From Promicromonospora iranensis (GTDB taxonomy: Bacteria > Actinomycetota > Actinomycetes > Actinomycetales > Cellulomonadaceae): 64,000 nucleotides of DNA. Shown in pieces: positions 40,206 through 48,068 of this stretch. Below the pieces are notes generated by a model, which was not told where the DNA came from, ran no database searches, and worked only from the letters and a program-made list of their open reading frames with translations. Every line of letters begins with the position of its first letter. The stretch's first letter is position 1. A program made the translations under genes and the position numbers. The stretch lies in contig NZ_JAJQQP010000011.1 of the NCBI RefSeq assembly GCF_028994805.1, positions 62,001 through 126,000 on the forward strand, read 5' to 3'.

Positions 40206-40979
40206 TCAAGGAGCCCCTACCGGTCCGTCCCAGTGCTTCGGCAGCGGTAGCGGGTGGTCGGGCAGCACGTGGGCGACCACCTCGTTCAGGACGCGGGCGA
40301 CGGCCGGCTCCCCGACCCACAGGTGCTTGGCTCCGTCGACGCCGATCACCTCGGCCTGCGGCACGCGGGCGAAGCGCCGCCGGGCCTCGTCCGGCCGCAG
40401 GTAGTCGTCGAGCTCGGGCACCAGGACGACGAGCGGCTTGCCGAACGCCGCCCAGCGGTCCAGGTCCTCGTCGGTGGCACGGTGCAGCGGCGGTGACAGG
40501 AGGATCGCGCCCTCGACGCTCGGGTCCGCCCCGTGCTTGAGCACCAGCTCGGTGCCGAAGGACCAGCCGACCAGCCAGGGCCGCGGCAGCCCTCGGAACT
40601 CGGCCAGCTCGATCGCCGCCGCGACGTCGTAGCGTTCCGCGTCGCCGCCGTCGAACGTGCCCTCGCTCGTGCCGCGCGGGGACGAGGTGCCGCGTGTGTT
40701 GAACCGCAGGACCGCGAGGTTCGCCAGGGCGGGCAACCGCCAGGCCGCCTTGCGGTACACGTGGGAGTCCATGAACCCCCCGTGCGTCGGCAGGGGGTGG
40801 AACGTCAGCAGGCTGGCCGACGGCTCGCTGTCCGCGGGCAGGGCCAGCTCGCCCACGAGCGTCAGGCCGTCGGCGGTGTGCAGCTCGATGTCCTCCCGCT
40901 GCGCGGGCAGGACGGTGAGCGAGCGGATCTGGTGGGTCGTCTGGCCGGAGGCCTCGTCCGGCGTCGCTTCAGTGGTCAT
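40206..40979 (-). CDS. Alpha/beta hydrolase, dienelactone hydrolase/acyl-peptidase-like
   Basis: Predicted hydrolase of 257 residues. The nucleophile Ser is in VGWSFGTEL, the acid probably the Asp in VPELDDYLRP and the histidine in DGAKHLWVGE. Short-chain family signs are LLTFHPLPTHGG and FNTRGTSSPRG. The start chosen is ATG 40979; an in-frame ATG nine bases upstream (40988) is equally possible. The substrate is unknown. Confidence 0.87.
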   Translation of the reverse strand: MTTEATPDEASGQTTHQIRSLTVLPAQREDIELHTADGLTLVGELALPADSEPSASLLTFHPLPTHGGFMDSHVYRKAAWRLPALANLAVLRFNTRGTSSPRGTSEGTFDGGDAERYDVAAAIELAEFRGLPRPWLVGWSFGTELVLKHGADPSVEGAILLSPPLHRATDEDLDRWAAFGKPLVVLVPELDDYLRPDEARRRFARVPQAEVIGVDGAKHLWVGEPAVARVLNEVVAHVLPDHPLPLPKHWDGPVGAP

Positions 40980-41014
40980 CGGTCCCATTCTCACCCCGCT
41001 GCCCACCCGTGGGC

Positions 41015-41314
41015 TCACCTGAGGTTGGTACGGCGCTGCCAACAGCTGTTGTGCCAGTGCCGTCGACCGTCCAGCCCTGCCTCGGGACCGCCGAGCACGT
41101 CCGTCTGCCACGCGACGACGTGCGCCGTGCCCGGCGTGATCTCCTGTCGGCACGCAGGACAGACGTACGTCTTGTCGGACGACCGGATCCGCTGCACCAC
41201 CCACTCGCCGTCGGCCGCCGACTCGCTGCGCCGTCCGCCCGTCGCCCGATCGAGGTCGAGAGGGACGTGGTCCGCGGCATACGGACGCTTGCTGGAGCGG
41301 CGCTTCGACGGCAT
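41015..41314 (-). CDS. Small zinc-finger-like protein
   Basis: Protein of 99 residues from ATG 41314: a basic N-terminus (MPSKRRSSKRPYAADHVPL), then VCPACRQEITPG and HWHNSCW, which form a C-x2-C...H-x2-C candidate zinc site. The family is widespread in actinobacteria, where it is often labelled ATP/GTP-binding without evidence. The function is unknown; nucleic-acid binding is possible from charge. It is transcribed divergently from the FKBP gene. Confidence 0.85.
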   Translation of the reverse strand: MPSKRRSSKRPYAADHVPLDLDRATGGRRSESAADGEWVVQRIRSSDKTYVCPACRQEITPGTAHVVAWQTDVLGGPEAGLDGRRHWHNSCWQRRTNLR

Positions 41315-41467
41315 GGCATCTATTCTTCCGCAGGGCGGAGCGGACGGCTCGATCCTGCCTGAGAACTGTTTGTATCGCGCACCACACTGCCTGGGAGTCC
41401 CACTCATCTCCGCCCGCTAGAGTGTGGCGGTCCCCAGCAAGGCGCAAACCCGACCGAAGGACTACTC

Positions 41468-42445
41468 GTGAAGCACCGCACCACTGCCGGCCTGGCAGCC
41501 GTCGCGCTGGCATCCATCGCGCTCACCGGCTGCGCAAGCGGCGACGACTCCGGGGACGGCAACGCTGCCGCCTCCAACGGAAACGTCTGTGAGGTGACGC
41601 CTGCTGCTGAGCCGTCGCCCGCGCCGAGCCCGTCCGAGGCGGACGTCAAGGCCGTCGACGCGATCGAGGTCTCGGGCCCGGTCGGCAAGGAGCCGAAGGT
41701 CTCCTTCAAGGCACCCCTGGAGGTGAAGAGCCCGACGTCCCGCGTGGTTGACGAGGGCACCGGCGAGGAGCTGGCCGAGGGCTCCCAGGTGACCATCAAC
41801 TATGTGGTCCTCGCGGGCAAGGACGGTTCCACGAGCGGCTCGACCTGGGAGAGCAAGAAGCCCGAGTCGTTCACGCTCGGTGACCCCCAGTACGACCTGC
41901 TGAACGACCGCCTGATCGGCCAGAAGGTCGGCACGCGCATCGTGATGGCGAGCACCGCCATGGACCAGACCGTCCAGGTCACGATGGTCGAGGTCAGCGA
42001 GGTCAAGGAGATCCCGACCCGGGCCGAGGGCACCGAGGTCGCCCCGGAGGAGGGCCTCCCCACCGTCGAGCTCGCCGACGACGGTCAGCCCACCGTCACC
42101 GTCCCCGAGGACTACGAGGCGCCCAGCGACCTGGTGGTCCAGCCCCTCATCGAGGGTGACGGCGCCGAGGTCACCAAGGACCAGACGGTCACCGTCCAGT
42201 ACGCCGGGTGCCTGCTCGACGGCACGTCGTTCGACTCCTCCTGGAGCCGCGGCACCCCGACCTCGTTCCCGCTCAACGGCGTGATCCCGGGCTGGACCAA
42301 CGGCATCGCCGGCCAGAAGGTCGGCAGCCAGGTGCTGCTCGTGGTCCCGGCCGACCAGGGCTACGGCGACCAGGAGAACGGCGCCATCCCCGCGAACTCG
42401 ACGCTCGTGTTCGTGGTCGACATCCTCGAGGCCAAGGCGGCCTGA
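41468..42445 (+). CDS. FKBP-type peptidyl-prolyl isomerase lipoprotein
   Basis: Secreted lipoprotein of 325 residues. The lipobox LTGC gives Cys22 as anchor, followed by a low-complexity linker. Two FKBP-like domains are visible: a degenerate one at about 95-185 (GSQVTINYVVLAGKDGS) and a well-kept one at about 225-325 with VTVQYAGCLLDGTSFDSSW, VIPGWTNGIAGQKVGS and ANSTLVFVVDIL. It would help fold secreted proteins at the membrane surface. The start is GTG 41468, with GAAGGAC upstream. Confidence 0.93.
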   Translation: MKHRTTAGLAAVALASIALTGCASGDDSGDGNAAASNGNVCEVTPAAEPSPAPSPSEADVKAVDAIEVSGPVGKEPKVSFKAPLEVKSPTSRVVDEGTGEELAEGSQVTINYVVLAGKDGSTSGSTWESKKPESFTLGDPQYDLLNDRLIGQKVGTRIVMASTAMDQTVQVTMVEVSEVKEIPTRAEGTEVAPEEGLPTVELADDGQPTVTVPEDYEAPSDLVVQPLIEGDGAEVTKDQTVTVQYAGCLLDGTSFDSSWSRGTPTSFPLNGVIPGWTNGIAGQKVGSQVLLVVPADQGYGDQENGAIPANSTLVFVVDILEAKAA

Positions 42446-42446
42446 C

Positions 42447-42473
42447 CCCTCCGGTCCGTCCGTCCGCGGAGGG
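42447..42473 (+). terminator. Hairpin after FKBP gene
   Basis: CCCTCCG and CGGAGGG form a 7-bp stem around 13 bases immediately after the stop codon at 42445. The stem is GC-rich without a T-run, as is common in high-GC genomes. Termination is inferred. Confidence 0.45.
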
Positions 42474-42574
42474 TCTGAGATATCGCGCACTCGACGTGAG
42501 CATCGCCGCTGGTCACGGCACAGGCGTGGCGGGTACCCGAGCCGGGTGCCCGCCACGTCTCGTAGGGTCCTCCT

Positions 42575-43102
42575 ATGACCTCGACAGACCTTCCCGACGC
42601 TGAGCACGCTCCGATCCCGGAGCGCGAGGTGCTCACCTGGGAGACGTTCCCCGATGCGGTGCGTGACCTGGCCCACCAGGTGGTCGACAGCGGGTTCGTA
42701 CCCGAGGTGGTGATCGCCGTCGCGCGCGGCGGCCTGGTTCCTGGCGGCGCCATGGCGTACGCGCTCGGCACCAAGGGCGTCGGCACGCTGAACGTCGAGT
42801 TCTACACGGACATCGGCAAGACGCTCGACGACCCTCGCGTGCTGCCGCCCCTGATGGACACGTCCGAGCTCCCCGGCGCCAAGGTCCTGGTCGTGGACGA
42901 CGTCGCCGACTCCGGCCGCACCCTGGCCCTCGTCATGGACCTCCTGGAGAAGCAGGGCGCCGAGGCCCGCTCGGCCGTGCTGTTCACCAAGCCGCGCACG
43001 ATCATCCAGCCCGACTACTCGTGGAAGGACACCGACCTGTGGATCACCTTCCCGTGGTCCGCCGAACCGCCGGTGACCGGCGCGAGGTCGATCGACGCAT
43101 GA
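42575..43102 (+). CDS. Phosphoribosyltransferase (xanthine/hypoxanthine PRTase-like)
   Basis: Cytoplasmic enzyme of 175 residues that would join a purine base or analogue to PRPP. The PRPP-binding loop is VLVVDDVADSGRTL, and the loop near the N-terminal half reads VIAVARGGLVPGG. The C-terminal SWKDTDLWITFPWS fits the base-recognition hood of the xanthine-guanine group. Its 3' end overlaps the convergent PAP2 gene by 59 bases. The exact base is not decided by the sequence. Confidence 0.9.
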   Translation: MTSTDLPDAEHAPIPEREVLTWETFPDAVRDLAHQVVDSGFVPEVVIAVARGGLVPGGAMAYALGTKGVGTLNVEFYTDIGKTLDDPRVLPPLMDTSELPGAKVLVVDDVADSGRTLALVMDLLEKQGAEARSAVLFTKPRTIIQPDYSWKDTDLWITFPWSAEPPVTGARSIDA

Positions 43103-43757
43103 GCCGCTGACCGCCGGCGCGGACGGCCAGTGCCACCAGGCAGGTGACGACGACACCGAGGGCCAGCCCGGAGGCGACGTCGTGCACGTAGTGGACGCCC
43201 GCAGCGACGCGGGCGCCCGCCACGGCCAGCGCGACCGGCACGACCACCGGCCAGATCCGCGGGACGACGAGCACGCACGCGAGGGCCAAGGCACCCGCGA
43301 TGGTCGCGTGGTTGCTGGGCCAGGACCAGTCCCCGGGCGCGGGGCACGCCAGCACCGTGTCGACGTCGAGCGCGCGGCACGGCCGCTCCTCGGTGACCAG
43401 GAGCTTCACGATCTCGCTCGTCGCGTACGCCGCGACGGTGCCGACCCCGGCCGCCGCGAGCAGTCCGAACCGCGGCCGGTCGCGGAGCCACGTGAACAGC
43501 ACGAGGCCCGCGGTCACGGCGAGGAGTACCAGTAGCCCCTTGTCGGCGACCAGGCCCGCGACGCCTGCGAGAGAGGACCCGGCAGCTCCGCCGGCGACGT
43601 TCTCGAAGAGTGTCTCCCGTGCGGGCCACGTCAGGAGCGCGAGGACGCTCAGCGCCAGGAAGGTGCTCAGCACGACGGGCAGGGCGGCGCGCGGGGCCCG
43701 GCTCCGAGCGGGTGCCGCCGGACGGTGTGCAGCTGGTGCGTGGCGTGTTGTGGTCAT
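43044..43757 (-). CDS. PAP2-family membrane phosphatase
   Basis: Integral membrane phosphatase of 237 residues with about five spans. The three PAP2 motifs are present: KLLVTEERPCR, PSNHA (with Asn in place of the usual Gly) and the ARVAAGVHYVHDVASG region with the catalytic His and Asp. It may dephosphorylate undecaprenyl-pyrophosphate or phosphatidic acid. The start is ATG 43757. The 59-base convergent overlap with the PRTase gene is unusual but both frames look fully coding. Confidence 0.88.
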   Translation of the reverse strand: MTTTRHAPAAHRPAAPARSRAPRAALPVVLSTFLALSVLALLTWPARETLFENVAGGAAGSSLAGVAGLVADKGLLVLLAVTAGLVLFTWLRDRPRFGLLAAAGVGTVAAYATSEIVKLLVTEERPCRALDVDTVLACPAPGDWSWPSNHATIAGALALACVLVVPRIWPVVVPVALAVAGARVAAGVHYVHDVASGLALGVVVTCLVALAVRAGGQRLMRRSTSRRSPAVRRTTGR

Positions 43758-43899
43758 GCCGAGAACGCTAGAAATCCGCAGGGCGCCGCGGATCTGGCGT
43801 GGGTCAGGAGCCGCCTATGACCCTGGTCCTAGGTGACCCTCCCCAAGATCAGCCCTGGGCGGGAAGCGGGTATCGACGCCCTTCGGCGACGATGGTCCG

Positions 43900-45459
43900 G
43901 TGACGCCACCGACCCGGATCGACAGCGAGTACTCACCCGGAAACGCCGCAGCGCGCTCGCTGCGGTTGATCCTGGCTGCGGTGTTCGCCGTGCTCCTGGT
44001 CCTCGCCGGCGTGGACCCGTGGTGGATGCTGGCGCTGGCGGCCGTCGCCGCACCCCTCGGGCTGACCGACGGCGGTGCGCGGCTGGGCGTCGTCGGCATG
44101 GCGGTCGCCGTGGCGGCGGGCGCGTTCGCCGTACTGGTCGGCTGGGCCGACGTACGTGACGCCCTCGTCACGACGGCCCGCGGTGTCGTGACCGGCGTGC
44201 TGCCGTGGTCGGTGGCCATCGCGTGGCGCGCCCGCCGGGCAGGCGAGGCCGACGCGGCTCTGTCGCTCCTGCGGGAGCAGGAAGCCCGGCGCATGCGTGC
44301 GGAGGCCGACCTCGCGCGGCAGCGGCTGCAGCTCGCCGAGAGCCTGCACGACGACCTGGGTCATGCCCTCAGCCTCGTCGCCGTCAACCTCGGTCGACTC
44401 GAGCTCGAGCTCGAGCGGGACCCGGAGACCGACCGTTCGCGCAGCGCCGCCGGGCCGAACTCGGCAGGGCGGGAATCAGCGGTGCGGGAGTCGGTCGGGC
44501 TCGCGCGGAGCCAGGTCTCGGACGCCGTCGCCCGCCTGGGCGCCTCGGTGCAGACCCTCCGCACCGGGCTGGCCGACGGTGGGCCCAGCATGCCGGCGGA
44601 GGACATCCAGGCGGGGCTCGACGTGCTCGTGCAGGACGCGCGCCGCGCGGGCGCCGACGTCGAGCTCACGGGCTCACCCGGTCCCGACGCTCTGGCTGCC
44701 TGCGGCCCAGCCGTCCTCCGGGTGGTCCAGGAAGGGCTCACGAACGCGCTCAAGCACGCACCGGGCCAGCCCGTCCGCGTCGTGCTGGACGCAGGCTCCG
44801 AACGTCTTCTGATCACGGTGCGCAACCCGCTGCCTGTCCCTTCGGACGGCTCACCGGCGGCCGACGCGCCGGTATCCGCTGTCGGTGGCACGGGTGTCCG
44901 ATCGCTCACCCACCACGTGCGTGCCCGGGGCGGCTCGGTCACGGCAGGTGCGGCGGACGGGGAGTACGTGCTGCGGGCAGAGCTCCTTCCCGTGAGCACC
45001 ACTCGAGGCGGTGCCGGGAACGGTCATGCCGCCGGTCCCTCGGGCGCCGAGAGCGACGGGACGCCGAGCCAGGACCCGCTGGATGCCGACGCGGTCACCC
45101 ACGGGCTGTTCCGCGCCCGGCGCCGGGGCGGGGCGCTGCTGCTGGCTGCCGTCCTGATACCGGCGACGGCGCTCGTCGTGGTCGCGGCGGCGATCCAGCT
45201 CTCCGACCATCTCGACGCACGCCGCGCGCAGCTGGACCCAGAGGTCTTCGCCCGTCTCTCGGTCGGCGATACCCGGTCCGGCGTCCGGCCACTGCTGCCC
45301 CCGGCTACCCTCGATCCGCCGCCAGGAGCCGACCCGTCGTGCGACTACTACGCGGTCACGGCCGACCCGCTCGCCGACGCGTCCGGCGACGCCTACCGGA
45401 TCTGCTGGGCAGACGATCGGGTCGCCTCGACGAATCTCGTCGTGGGCGGTGCGCGGTGA
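43900..45459 (+). CDS. Sensor histidine kinase with C-terminal membrane segment and outside domain
   Basis: NarL-type (HisKA_3) kinase of 519 residues. N-terminal hydrophobic segments at about 20-95 are followed by the phosphoacceptor His150 in ESLHDDLGH and the HATPase domain with VVQEGLTNALKHAP and GGTGVRSLTHHV. After the ATPase domain come a linker, another membrane segment at about 409-432 (LLLAAVLIPATALVVVAAAI) and a final 85 residues that would lie outside the cell and carry two cysteines. The stop overlaps the response-regulator start by GTGA. The stimulus is unknown. Confidence 0.9.
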   Translation: MTPPTRIDSEYSPGNAAARSLRLILAAVFAVLLVLAGVDPWWMLALAAVAAPLGLTDGGARLGVVGMAVAVAAGAFAVLVGWADVRDALVTTARGVVTGVLPWSVAIAWRARRAGEADAALSLLREQEARRMRAEADLARQRLQLAESLHDDLGHALSLVAVNLGRLELELERDPETDRSRSAAGPNSAGRESAVRESVGLARSQVSDAVARLGASVQTLRTGLADGGPSMPAEDIQAGLDVLVQDARRAGADVELTGSPGPDALAACGPAVLRVVQEGLTNALKHAPGQPVRVVLDAGSERLLITVRNPLPVPSDGSPAADAPVSAVGGTGVRSLTHHVRARGGSVTAGAADGEYVLRAELLPVSTTRGGAGNGHAAGPSGAESDGTPSQDPLDADAVTHGLFRARRRGGALLLAAVLIPATALVVVAAAIQLSDHLDARRAQLDPEVFARLSVGDTRSGVRPLLPPATLDPPPGADPSCDYYAVTADPLADASGDAYRICWADDRVASTNLVVGGAR

Positions 45460-46130
45460 ACGGGACCGGATCCGCCACGCCGCTGCGTGTGGTGATCGCC
45501 GACGACGAGCCCCTCGTCCGCGCGGGTCTGGCGGGGATCGTGGAGACCGACGACGGTGTCCGCGTCGTCGGACAGGCATCCTCGGGCGAGGAGGCCCTGG
45601 CGGCGGTCCGGGCACACCGGCCCGACGTGGTGCTGCTGGACGTACGCATGGGAACGATGAGTGGCCTGGACGTTCTCGCCGAGATCCGACGCTCGGCGGA
45701 GCACCTGCCATGCCTCATGGTCACCACGTTCGGTGAGGACGAGTACGTCGCCGAGGCGATCAGGCTGGGTGCCGACGGCTTCGTCCTGAAGTCTGGCGAC
45801 CCCCGTGAGCTGCTGCTCGCGGTGCACGCGGCGGCGTCGGGCGGCGCCTACTTCTCCCCCGCCGTGTCGCGGCGCCTGCTGCAGACCGGGCTGGGCACGC
45901 GGTTCGTCGCCCAGCAGGACGCACGCGAGCGGTTCGACCGCCTCACCCAGCGCGAGCGGGAAGTGCTGACCCTGATGGGCGACGGGCTCGCGAACCCGGA
46001 GATCGCCGCACGACTCCACCTGGCGGAGGGAACTGTCAAGGTGCACGTCACGTCGATCTTGCGCACGACGGGCGCGCGTAACCGGGTGGAGGCGGCGTTG
46101 ATCGCGGCGCAGGCCCGACCGCCTGGCTGA
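45456..46130 (+). CDS. NarL/LuxR-type response regulator
   Basis: Transcriptional regulator of 224 residues partnered with the kinase just upstream. The receiver domain has the acid pair in IADDEPLV and phosphoacceptor Asp62 in VVLLDVRM; the conserved Lys is in FVLKSGDP. The C-terminal LuxR helix-turn-helix reads LTQREREVLTLMGDGLANPE with AEGTVKVHVTSIL. The start is GTG 45456. Its target genes are unknown; the DUF4386 gene begins 124 bases downstream. Confidence 0.95.
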   Translation: MNGTGSATPLRVVIADDEPLVRAGLAGIVETDDGVRVVGQASSGEEALAAVRAHRPDVVLLDVRMGTMSGLDVLAEIRRSAEHLPCLMVTTFGEDEYVAEAIRLGADGFVLKSGDPRELLLAVHAAASGGAYFSPAVSRRLLQTGLGTRFVAQQDARERFDRLTQREREVLTLMGDGLANPEIAARLHLAEGTVKVHVTSILRTTGARNRVEAALIAAQARPPG

Positions 46131-46217
46131 CGCCGGCTCCGGGAACCGCCCGGCCGCGTCCGTCGCCTTCTTCGTCCTGCCGCCCTCTTCCAGGCATCAG
46201 CCTTACGCCGTGAGATC

Positions 46218-46234
46218 ACCTTACGTCGTAAGGT
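46218..46234. promoter_or_regulatory. Palindromic operator before DUF4386 gene
   Basis: ACCTTACGTCGTAAGGT is a 17-base palindrome with one central base. A degenerate half copy (CTTACGCCGTGAG) lies 8 bases upstream. The pattern CTTACG-n-CGTAAG is typical of TetR-family operators. No TetR gene lies within the neighbouring kilobases. Confidence 0.65.
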
Positions 46235-46253
46235 CCACCGAGAGGGAAGTCAC

Positions 46254-46691
46254 ATGAACTCGTCCACGCTGCACCCCCGCACGGCACGCACCACCGGGCT
46301 GCTCTACCTTGCACTCGCCGTGGTCGCCATCCCGGGATTCCTCATCATCCGGCCGATGCTGTTCGACCCGGAGAGCGCGGCAGCCACCGTCAGCCATCTG
46401 GTCGAGAACGAGATGCTCGCGCGCCTGGGCATCGCTCTGGAGCTTGCGCTCGTCGCCGCCCAGGCACTGGTGGCCCTGTGGTTCTACCGGCTGTTCCAGC
46501 GTGTCGACGCGTTCGCCGCGGCGTCGCTGGCCGCCTTCGGGCTGATCAACTCGGTTGCGATCCTCGGCAGCGCCGCCTGCCTCGGCGGTGCGCTGAGCAT
46601 CGCCCTCACCTCGATGAACGGTGACGTGCCCGAAGCCGCGGCAAGCGCCCAGCTCTTGCACTCGTTCCGGTCTCGTGTCGTCACGACGTAG
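46254..46691 (+). pseudogene. DUF4386-like membrane protein, C-terminally truncated
   Basis: The 145-residue product has a normal DUF4386 start (TTGLLYLALAVVAIPGFLII, then a second and third span) but stops after about 130 recognisable residues at HSFRSRVVTT. Complete family members are about 220-240 residues, so two or three C-terminal spans are missing. A ribosome-binding site (AGAGGGAAG) and an intact operator precede it. It may be a decayed gene with a 3' deletion, or a short functional variant. DUF4386 function is unknown. Confidence 0.65.
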
Positions 46692-46781
46692 CGACCCCGG
46701 GCCTCGTGCGAGCTCCAGGTGCGAGGTGCCGGGCAACGGTGCAACCTCGGAGAACACCCACCACGTCCCCAGGAGGCCCGG

Positions 46782-47357
46782 ATGACGACGGCACCCAGCA
46801 CCCCGCCCACGGATCCCAGCTCGTCGGAGGCGACCGAGCGCCAGCTGCAGCTCGGTGCCGCCCAAGGTGAGGCCTACCGGAAGGCTCTCGACCACATGGC
46901 TCAGGACGTCGCCAAGGCCGGAGGCACGCAGCAGGCCGGCGACTACCTGATCGGCTACGCCATCGAGGACGCCGAGGGGATGTATCACCTGGAGGACGGG
47001 GAGCTGGTGTGGCACAACCCGGGTGACACCAATGCCCACGTGGAGGTCGTCGTCTGCGACGCGACCGACGGCCGCTTCGTCCCCGGTCTGGACGTGAGCG
47101 CGACCCTCGTGACGCCCGGCGGGCAAGAGCTCGGGCCGTTCCCGCAGGAGCTGGTCTGGCACCCGATGCTCTACCACTACGCCCGCAACTGGGAGCTCCC
47201 GGAGGACGGCGACTACACCCTGCGCGTGCACGTGGAGCCGCCGACCTTCATGCGGCACGACGAGATCAACGGACGGCGGTTCGCGGCACCCGTCGACGCC
47301 GAGTTCACCGGCGTGCGCATCGAACGTGGTTCCGAGCCCGTCGACCCGCCGGCCTGA
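46782..47357 (+). CDS. Tp34/P19-like iron-transport family protein without signal peptide
   Basis: Protein of 191 residues whose core (YLIGYAIEDAEGMYHL, VWHNPGDTNAHVEVVVCD, PMLYHYARNWELP, PPTFMRHDE) matches the Fe2+-transport Tp34/P19 family, including conserved His and Met candidates for metal binding. Classical members are periplasmic, but this one starts MTTAPSTPPTDPSSSEATER with no signal peptide. It may therefore act in the cytoplasm. The start ATG 46782 follows AGGAGG. No iron permease is adjacent. Confidence 0.78.
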   Translation: MTTAPSTPPTDPSSSEATERQLQLGAAQGEAYRKALDHMAQDVAKAGGTQQAGDYLIGYAIEDAEGMYHLEDGELVWHNPGDTNAHVEVVVCDATDGRFVPGLDVSATLVTPGGQELGPFPQELVWHPMLYHYARNWELPEDGDYTLRVHVEPPTFMRHDEINGRRFAAPVDAEFTGVRIERGSEPVDPPA

Positions 47358-47381
47358 CCACCGGGGAGACGATCTCGGAGG

Positions 47382-48068
47382 TCAGGTCCCCAGGTAACGC
47401 AGCACGGCGAGCACCCGACGGTTGTCCGCGGCGTCGTACGGCAGGTCCAGCTTCTGGAAGATGGCCGCCACGTTCTTCTCCACCGCGCCCTGCGAGAGGA
47501 ACAGCGTCTCCGCGATGGCGCCGTTCGAGCGGCCCTGCGCGATCAGGTCGAGCACCTCGCGCTCCCGGCCGGACAGCCGTGCCCTGCCGACGTCCCGCTC
47601 GGACGCGCCCATGAGCTGCGAGACCACCTCCGGGTCGAGCACGGTCTCACCGCGGGCCACCCGCACGAGCGCCTGGGCGAACTCCCCGACGTCGACGACG
47701 CGGTCCTTGAGCAGGTACCCCACGCCGCGTGCGTCACCCTGGAGCAGCACACCGGCATAGCGTGTCTCCACGTACTGCGAGAAGAGGAGCACAGGCAGTC
47801 CGGGGAACTGCTCCCGCAACGCGACGACGGTTCTCAGGCCTTCGTCCGTAAAGGTGGGTGGCATACGGATGTCCGCGACGACGACGTCGGGCAGCGACTC
47901 CTCCGCGAGGCGCACGACCTCACGCTCCAGATGTTCGCCGTCCGGCACGGCGGTCACCTCGTGCCCCCGGCGTGTCAGCAGGGCGACGAGCCCGTCGCGC
48001 AGGATCCCGGAGTCCTCGGCGAGCACCACGCGCAGGCCGCCCGACGGCGCGGCGTCCGGCCCGGTCAT
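47382..48068 (-). CDS. NarL/LuxR-type response regulator
   Basis: Regulator of 228 residues. Phosphoacceptor is Asp66 in VVVADIRMPP; the switch Lys is in YLLKDRV. The C-terminal LuxR domain reads LSGREREVLDLIAQGRSNGA with AVEKNVAAIFQKL. It is the last gene of an operon with an MFS exporter, FAD monooxygenase and kinase. The start ATG 48068 overlaps the kinase stop by ATGA. It may control this operon, inferred from linkage. Confidence 0.95.
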   Translation of the reverse strand: MTGPDAAPSGGLRVVLAEDSGILRDGLVALLTRRGHEVTAVPDGEHLEREVVRLAEESLPDVVVADIRMPPTFTDEGLRTVVALREQFPGLPVLLFSQYVETRYAGVLLQGDARGVGYLLKDRVVDVGEFAQALVRVARGETVLDPEVVSQLMGASERDVGRARLSGREREVLDLIAQGRSNGAIAETLFLSQGAVEKNVAAIFQKLDLPYDAADNRRVLAVLRYLGT

